DNA from: Rhodoblastus acidophilus
GTDB taxonomy: Bacteria > Pseudomonadota > Alphaproteobacteria > Rhizobiales > Beijerinckiaceae
Reading direction: 5' to 3'
Assembly (NCBI RefSeq): GCF_025961575.1
Contig: NZ_JAOQNX010000006.1
Coordinates: forward strand, 1-64,000
Length of the DNA stretch: 64,000 bases
Shown here piece by piece: positions 58,984 through 64,000 of the stretch (the stretch's first letter is position 1; each line of letters opens with the position of its first letter). The translations under genes and the position numbers were made by a program. A model generated the notes under the pieces. It was not told the DNA's origin. It did no database searches and saw nothing but the letters and a program-made list of their open reading frames with translations.

Positions 58984-61092
58984 ATGGGCTTTCTCGGCGC
59001 CGGAAACGTCAACACCCAGATCACCAAATATTCTGGCCTCCAGGTCCAGACGACGTCGAGCTGCGTGCCCGTGCCCATCGTCTACGGCGCCAATGTGCTC
59101 GCGCCCAATTGCTTCTGGTACGAGAACTTCAGGGCTTTCGCGCAAAGCGCAGGCCGCAAGGGTGGGAAAGGCGGAGCGAAGGGATATAATTACGCCTGCT
59201 CCATCATGATGGGCATTTGCGAGGGGCCGATCGCCGGCATAGGCCAGGTCTGGCAAACCTCCAGCACGACAACCAGTCTGATCTCGCTCGGACTCAGTCT
59301 GTTCAAGGGCGTCTCTCCCCAGGCCGTCTGGTCGTATCTTGCTACCGCCTTTCCGAGCCAGGCCCTGACCTATCCCGGCGTCGCTTATGTCGCCAGCGCC
59401 AACTACAATCTCGGCGCTTCCGCGAGCATCGGCGACAACAATTTCGAGGTGCACGGCGTTCTCTACGGCTCCGGCGTCAACGGCGTTGACGCGGATCCGG
59501 CGCAGGTCATTTCCGATTTCCTCACCAATCCGCAATATGGCGTAGGCTTCCCCGCCGCTTCCATCGACGCGACTTCGCTTTACGCGAATGCGGGCGACAG
59601 CTCCTTCCAGACCTATTGCTGGGCCAATTATCTCGCCATTAGTCCGGTCCTCAACATGCCGGAGACCGCATCGTCCATCCTGACGCGCTGGCTCAAGCTG
59701 ACCAATGCGACGGCGGTGTGGTCTGGCGGCTTGCTGAAGATCATCCCATACGGCGATAGCCCCGTGACCGGCGGCTCCGCGACGTCGCAAAAAACCTGGA
59801 CGCCGAACCTCGTTCCCATCTACGACTTGGGCGACGAGGACTTCCTCAACGTCGAGGGCGAGGATCCCGTCAAAATCACGCGCTCCGACCCTTACGCTAC
59901 ATACAACCAGCAAGCCATTGAAATTCAGGCTCGCTCGGATTCCTACAACACGGGCCCCATCGTCGCTTTCGACCAGGGCGCCATCAACCGCTACGGTCGA
60001 CGCATCGGCTCGACCGTCGCCGCTCACGAAATTTGCGACGCGGTAACGGCGCAGACCTCGGCGCAACTGATTCTCCAGCGCGGACTCTACATTCGCAACA
60101 CATTCAGCTTCAAACTGTCCATGGAGTTCTGCCTCCTCGAACCCATGGACCTCGTCACACTGACCGACGCGGCTTTGGGGTTGAATGCAACCGTGGTGCG
60201 GATTGTCGAGATCGAAGAGGATTCCGAAGGCGCGCTCACGATCACCGCGGAGGAATTCCCGCAAGGCGTGGCCACGGCCACGCGCTATCCGACCCAAGTT
60301 CGAACCAATGGCGCGCCCGACGCCAATGCGGCCGCGCCGCCCATCAACACGCCGCTCATTATCGAACCGCCGCCATCTCTCACCGGCGGCGTCGTGCAGG
60401 TATGGATTGGCGCCAGCGGCCGGAATGGCGATCCGAACTGGGGTGGATGTTACGTGTGGGCGTCGCTCGACGGCGCCTCGTACACCCGCGTCGCCACTGT
60501 TTCTTCTCCGGCGTCGCAGGGCGTTCTCCTCGCCAGCCTGCCGGCCTATGGCGGCGCAAATCCCGATGCCGCCAATTTGCTCAACGTCGATCTGTCGCAA
60601 AGCGTCGGCGTTTTGGACTCAGTTTCCGCGACGGCTGCGGCGGCAGGGGTCACGCTTTGCTACGTCGATAGCGAATACCTCAGTTTCGCCACAGCGACGC
60701 TCACGGGGCCGGATCAGTTCCGCCTCTCGCAGCTCTATCGCGGTCTCGCGACTCTTCCGGCCGGCGCGCACGCCGCGGGCTCAGCCTTTTGCGCCCTGGA
60801 TTCGGCGATCCTTCGCTATGACCTCTCGCCTTCGCAGATCGGCCAAACCATTTACCTGAAGTTTCAAAGCTACAACATCTTCGGCGGCGGCCTTCAGGAC
60901 CTGGCCACCTGTGTCGCCTACAGCCACAAGATCACGGGCGTCGGCGCCATCGGGCCCGTCACGGCCAGCCTGTCGGTCGGCGCGCCTCTGGACTTCGGAC
61001 TGGTCGTCCAGCCTATCGCAGAGACGGACGACTTCGGCGACTTGTCCTCGCAGGTCAACGCGCTGATCGATCTCGGAACGCTTTCCAACTGA
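58984..61092 (+). CDS. tail tip/baseplate hub protein (gp15/TipJ-like)
   Basis: 702 residues. MGFLGAGNVNTQITKYSGLQVQTTSSCVPVPIVYGANVLAPNCFWY and the central YNQQAIEIQARSDSYNTGPIVAF, VTAQTSAQLILQRGLYIRNTF are the hub features of GTA gp15 C-terminal/phage J-type proteins (cited in order, in short parts). The C-terminal 230 residues are beta-rich (VQVWIGASGRNGDPNWGG, YVDSEYLSFATATL), probably fibre-type domains. The host-recognition complex anchors here. Confidence 0.82.
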   Translation: MGFLGAGNVNTQITKYSGLQVQTTSSCVPVPIVYGANVLAPNCFWYENFRAFAQSAGRKGGKGGAKGYNYACSIMMGICEGPIAGIGQVWQTSSTTTSLISLGLSLFKGVSPQAVWSYLATAFPSQALTYPGVAYVASANYNLGASASIGDNNFEVHGVLYGSGVNGVDADPAQVISDFLTNPQYGVGFPAASIDATSLYANAGDSSFQTYCWANYLAISPVLNMPETASSILTRWLKLTNATAVWSGGLLKIIPYGDSPVTGGSATSQKTWTPNLVPIYDLGDEDFLNVEGEDPVKITRSDPYATYNQQAIEIQARSDSYNTGPIVAFDQGAINRYGRRIGSTVAAHEICDAVTAQTSAQLILQRGLYIRNTFSFKLSMEFCLLEPMDLVTLTDAALGLNATVVRIVEIEEDSEGALTITAEEFPQGVATATRYPTQVRTNGAPDANAAAPPINTPLIIEPPPSLTGGVVQVWIGASGRNGDPNWGGCYVWASLDGASYTRVATVSSPASQGVLLASLPAYGGANPDAANLLNVDLSQSVGVLDSVSATAAAAGVTLCYVDSEYLSFATATLTGPDQFRLSQLYRGLATLPAGAHAAGSAFCALDSAILRYDLSPSQIGQTIYLKFQSYNIFGGGLQDLATCVAYSHKITGVGAIGPVTASLSVGAPLDFGLVVQPIAETDDFGDLSSQVNALIDLGTLSN

Positions 61093-61106
61093 GTCAGGGA
61101 AACCAG

Positions 61107-62675
61107 ATGTCCGTTCAATTGAAGCGCCGCCGCGACACGGCGGCGAATGTCGCCGCTTTCACCGGCGCGCAGGGCGAACTGATTGTCGATACCACCAACA
61201 ATCGCCTGACGGTCCACGATGGCGTGACCCCTGGCGGCTGGCCGTTGGCGAAATTGTCTGACGTCGGCGCGGGGACCTTGACGACTCGCTCGACGGTCGC
61301 CGACGCGAATTACGTCATTGTCACCACGGATCGGATGATCGGCATCTCCGCGCTTTCAGCGTCGCGCACCCTGACGCTGCCATCTGCGGCGAGTTTTCCG
61401 ATTGGCGTCACCCTCGGCGTGTTCGACGAAAGCGGCGCGGCCTCGTCGACGATCACGGCGACCATCGCAGCCAGCGGCTCCGACAAGATCGACGGCGCTA
61501 CGTCTGTCGCCATCAATTCGCCTTACGGGTTCGTCCAGCTGCAGAGCGACGGATCGGCGAAATGGACGCTTGTTTCGCGCGCGGCGTCAAGTCTTCCGGC
61601 GGTTGGCGTCGGGACCCCGGCCGATGCGAGCAACCCTCTGTCCGTCTACGGCGCCTCCGCACTGTTCAACGGGACAAGCTTCAATTTCACGATCAACAAG
61701 TCTGCCCCGACCAACACGGCTTCCATTCTCTTCCAGGATGCATTCTCGGGGCGCGCGCAAATCGGCCTCGCCGGCGACGACAACCTGCATGTTAAAGTTT
61801 CGGCGAACGGGTCGACTTGGACGGAAGCCTTCGTCGTCAACGCCGCCACCGGTCAGCCGAGCTTCCCGCAGGGCATAGCCGCCGGCGCCCCTGCCGGTTT
61901 TCGCAATCGCCTGCGCAACGCCAGTTTCGCCATCAACCAGCGCGCCGTCTCGGGGACCGTGACCCTCGCCGCCGGAGCCTATGGCCATGACGGAGTCAAG
62001 GCGGGCGCAAGCGGCGTCACTTACATCTTCGCTGCGAGTGGCGTCGATACGTCGATCACCGTAACGTCAGGCTCGCTTATCCTGCCTATCGAGCCGACGC
62101 TGATCGAAGGCGGCGCCTACATGCTGTCCCACGCGGGGACCGCCCAGGCCCGCGTCTGGCAAGGCACGGGAAACACGGGGACGGGGAATTACGCCAGCGC
62201 GCCGTTCGCCGCGACGGGCCTGACGGCGGCAAGCCAGACCAACGTCGAGTTTTCGAATGGAACGATCTTGCGACCGCAATTCGAGCCGGGAAGCGTCGCT
62301 ACGGCGTTTGAGCGCCGGCCGCCCAGCGTCGAACTCGCGATCTGCCAGCGCTATTTCCAGACGAGCTATGGGCCTGGGGTGGCGCCAGGGACAGCCAACG
62401 CGATCACGCCCTACGCTCACTGTATGGACGCAACGCAGTCATACGGTACCGTGAACGTCGCGCTGCCTGTATCCATGAGGTCTATTCCAAGCATAACAAT
62501 ATACAGCCCGCATTCCGGGTATATTGGGTACGTTTATAATGGCAATTCTGGGGTCGATGTTGTCGCATTTGCAGGATCGGTGACGCAGAATGGTTTGATG
62601 ATCACAGTGAATGGGGTGTCTGTTCCGACCTCAAATTCGTTGTATGCGTCGTTTATAGCCAGCGCGGAGCTTTGA
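61107..62675 (+). CDS. tail fibre with Mtd-like N-terminus
   Basis: 522 residues. N-terminal SVQLKRRRDTAANVAAFTGA and GELIVDTTNNRLTVHDG are the hallmark of hyaluronidase/Mtd-type prism-forming fibre starts. A beta-rich shaft follows. Residues 270-450 include RNRLRNASFAINQRA and PQFEPGSVATAFERR, common in fibres that end as carbohydrate-binding tips. The last ~80 codons (from about 62435) turn AT-rich with ATA and AGG codons. It is the likely receptor-binding protein. Confidence 0.8.
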   Translation: MSVQLKRRRDTAANVAAFTGAQGELIVDTTNNRLTVHDGVTPGGWPLAKLSDVGAGTLTTRSTVADANYVIVTTDRMIGISALSASRTLTLPSAASFPIGVTLGVFDESGAASSTITATIAASGSDKIDGATSVAINSPYGFVQLQSDGSAKWTLVSRAASSLPAVGVGTPADASNPLSVYGASALFNGTSFNFTINKSAPTNTASILFQDAFSGRAQIGLAGDDNLHVKVSANGSTWTEAFVVNAATGQPSFPQGIAAGAPAGFRNRLRNASFAINQRAVSGTVTLAAGAYGHDGVKAGASGVTYIFAASGVDTSITVTSGSLILPIEPTLIEGGAYMLSHAGTAQARVWQGTGNTGTGNYASAPFAATGLTAASQTNVEFSNGTILRPQFEPGSVATAFERRPPSVELAICQRYFQTSYGPGVAPGTANAITPYAHCMDATQSYGTVNVALPVSMRSIPSITIYSPHSGYIGYVYNGNSGVDVVAFAGSVTQNGLMITVNGVSVPTSNSLYASFIASAEL

Positions 62676-62678
62676 TCC

Positions 62679-63134
62679 ATGTTTATGTACACGCTCACCA
62701 GCGCCGCGCTCGCCGCCGACGCGCAATCCATTCTCAGGTCGGACGGGGCCTATATACCGCCCGATCCGGCGAACTCTGATTTCGCCGCGTATCTTGCGTG
62801 GCTCGCCGTCGGCAATGCGCCCACCCCATATGCGCCGCCCCCGCCACCCGTTCCTTCGCAGGTGACGCGAAAGCAATTCTTTCAAGCTGCAGCTCAAACA
62901 CAGATCATCACGCAGGATGAAGCGCTCGCCGTGCTGGCGACCGGAACCGTTCCCACGCGTCTTGGCGCCGCGATAGCCACACTTCCAGTCCCGGAACAGT
63001 TCGCGGCGAAGATGGCGATCCTCGGTGATCCCGTTTTCTATCGCACCGACGCCAAGCTGAGCGCGCTCGGCACGGCAATCGGCAAGTCGAGCGCCGATAT
63101 CGACGACTTGTTCACGTTGGCCGCCACGCTCTGA
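62679..63134 (+). CDS. fibre-associated protein, possibly assembly chaperone
   Basis: 151 residues. MFMYTLTSAALAADAQSILRSDGAYIPPDPANSDFAAYLAWLAVGN, cited by its parts, resembles the short N-terminal domain of tail-fibre assembly proteins. It is followed by a Pro-rich linker (APPPPPVPSQ) and a helical end (RKQFFQAAAQTQIITQDEAL). It lies 3 bases after the fibre gene, the normal place for a dedicated chaperone. Confidence 0.6.
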   Translation: MFMYTLTSAALAADAQSILRSDGAYIPPDPANSDFAAYLAWLAVGNAPTPYAPPPPPVPSQVTRKQFFQAAAQTQIITQDEALAVLATGTVPTRLGAAIATLPVPEQFAAKMAILGDPVFYRTDAKLSALGTAIGKSSADIDDLFTLAATL

Positions 63135-63171
63135 ACGACAACGCGGCGCGGCAAAATATTCGGAGCCTCTC

Positions 63172-64000
63172 ATGGAATGGAAAAACCCGGACGGGTCAGT
63201 CACCCGCGGCATTGTCATCGAAGACGGCGCCGGCAACAAGGTCACGAATTTTAGCGGTGGAGGCGGTGGCGGCTCCAACGCGAGCGTGGGAGCCGCCGGC
63301 TCAGCCGCGCCGACCAGCGCCACCGAGATCGGCTTCGTCAATGCCCTCGGCAACCTCGCCGCGGTCGCCTCCGCGAACCCTTTGCCCGTCACTTTTAGCG
63401 CCGGCGTGACCACCACCGACAGTGGCGCGGCGATCACCGGCGCCGTCATGCCGACGGGCGGTTCTGGCCTCACGGGATGGCTCTCCGCCATTTGGTCGAA
63501 ACTGTCGGGGACGCTGAGCGTCAGCGGCGCCGTTTCAGTTTCGAATCTCCCGTCCTCTCAGACGGTCGCCTGGTCAGGTCAAAGCGTCTCGCTGAGCGGA
63601 ACGCTGCCGGCTTTCGCGACGACGCCAACTTTCAACATCGCCAATGCGATTCCCGCCGGCGCCAATGTCATCGGCTCGGTCAATCTCGCGCTTGGCGGCG
63701 CCGCGATCTCCTCGACCAATCCGGTCGCGACCACTGAAACCTACGCAAATCTCGCTACAGGCCAGATCAGCATTGCGAGTTCGGCGACGCAGATCGTTCC
63801 CGCGCGCGCCGGCCGCAAGGAAGTCACCATCGCCAATCACGGGACGACCGCCGTCTACATCGGCGGCGCCGCGGTCACGGCCGCAACCGGCCTGTTCCTT
63901 GCGGGTGTGCAGGGCCAGGGCATCACCATCACCGGCGGCGGCGCCGTCTATGCGATCACCGCTTCGGGCTCCCAGACCGTTTCATTTCTTGAGGTCTACT
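63172..64000 (+). CDS. tail fibre-like protein, cut by window end
   Basis: Partial, at least 276 residues, open to the last base. It starts MEWKNPDGSVTRGIVIEDG with GGAG about six bases before the ATG at 63172. The sequence is Gly/Ala/Ser/Thr-rich and beta-predicted (SGGGGGGSNASVG, SVSNLPSSQTVAWSGQSVSLSG, VTIANHGTTAVYIGG), a phage virion fibre or decoration type. The middle repeats strand-like units of about 15 residues. No catalytic motif is visible; the end lies outside. Confidence 0.75.
   Translation, partial: MEWKNPDGSVTRGIVIEDGAGNKVTNFSGGGGGGSNASVGAAGSAAPTSATEIGFVNALGNLAAVASANPLPVTFSAGVTTTDSGAAITGAVMPTGGSGLTGWLSAIWSKLSGTLSVSGAVSVSNLPSSQTVAWSGQSVSLSGTLPAFATTPTFNIANAIPAGANVIGSVNLALGGAAISSTNPVATTETYANLATGQISIASSATQIVPARAGRKEVTIANHGTTAVYIGGAAVTAATGLFLAGVQGQGITITGGGAVYAITASGSQTVSFLEVY

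Noticed and set aside
42817-61092. Classification as a true gene transfer agent
   Set aside because: Tail genes are GTA-like, but a CI-type repressor with operators, a tail fibre of Mtd type and a different capsid/protease pair point to a prophage or an intermediate form.
61107-62675. Diversity-generating retroelement suggested by the Mtd-like fibre
   Set aside because: No reverse transcriptase, template repeat or C-type lectin variable region is visible in the window; only the N-terminal prism domain is shared.
12-64000. CRISPR arrays, tRNA or rRNA genes, insertion sequences
   Set aside because: None recognised on reading: no regularly spaced short repeats, no cloverleaf-type tRNA sequence, no transposase.

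Overview
The window reads as a GC-rich alphaproteobacterial chromosome, most likely Hyphomicrobiales. This is an inference from the strong GC preference at third codon positions, the H-NS-type proteins with the alphaproteobacterial YRNP...TWSGRG C-terminus, meaB, and GTA-type tail genes; the genus is not decidable from this sequence. It falls into three blocks.

Block 1 (about 1-34.4 kb) is a large exopolysaccharide/capsule locus. It encodes glycosyltransferases (GT2 at 0.9, 7.1 and 18.0 kb, GT4 at 2.8 kb, a GT26/WecG-type enzyme at 17.0 kb, and a glycosyltransferase-methyltransferase fusion at 5.6 kb), an FkbM-type methyltransferase, an O-antigen ligase/polymerase-like membrane protein and a Wzx-like flippase. 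Sugar-nucleotide genes include wecB, wecC, a Gfo/Idh/MocA dehydrogenase, a DegT aminotransferase and a hexapeptide acetyltransferase, which together fit synthesis of a UDP-2,3-diamino-uronic acid. A second epimerase plus DegT pair is also present. Chain-length control/export (Wzc-like kinase, Wza-like lipoprotein) and the initiating phosphosugar transferase close the block. Embedded in it (18.9-28.8 kb) is an apparently coupled type I secretion operon: ABC exporter, HlyD adaptor, a 1553-residue exported protein without a signal peptide that carries a dimethylformamidase-like domain and four DUF4082 repeats, and three small or unknown partners.

Block 2 (34.4-39.8 kb) holds two adjacent, divergently transcribed H-NS-like genes at the end of the polysaccharide locus, then ordinary chromosomal genes: an outer-membrane protein, meaB, a pyroglutamyl peptidase-like protein, a TerC-like membrane protein and a PCu(A)C copper chaperone. 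Nearly every promoter-sized gap in the polysaccharide locus is a sharp AT-rich island with TTTAAT/ATTAAAT words, which suggests (inference) that it is an H-NS regulon with the silencers encoded next to it.

Block 3 (39.8 kb to the end) is a siphophage-like prophage or domesticated element with a GTA-related tail module. A LexA/CI-type S24 repressor sits between two outward-facing promoters. On both sides there are 14-bp TGGG-N6-CCCA operator-like sites, and both promoters share the composite CCCATTGACG at the -35. The structural genes follow on the + strand: small and large terminase, portal, XkdF-type protease, capsid, connectors, tail terminator, major tail protein, a tail-assembly chaperone pair probably joined by a -1 frameshift, tape measure, TIM-barrel/DUF2460 protein, DUF2460, DUF2163, NlpC/P60, tail hub, and a fibre with an Mtd-like N-terminus; the last gene runs off the window. 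Oddities include a complete hisC antisense between portal and protease, and a GC-rich palindromic repeat inserted in frame in the large terminase and again just after it. No integrase, att site, lysis or replication gene is visible in the window.
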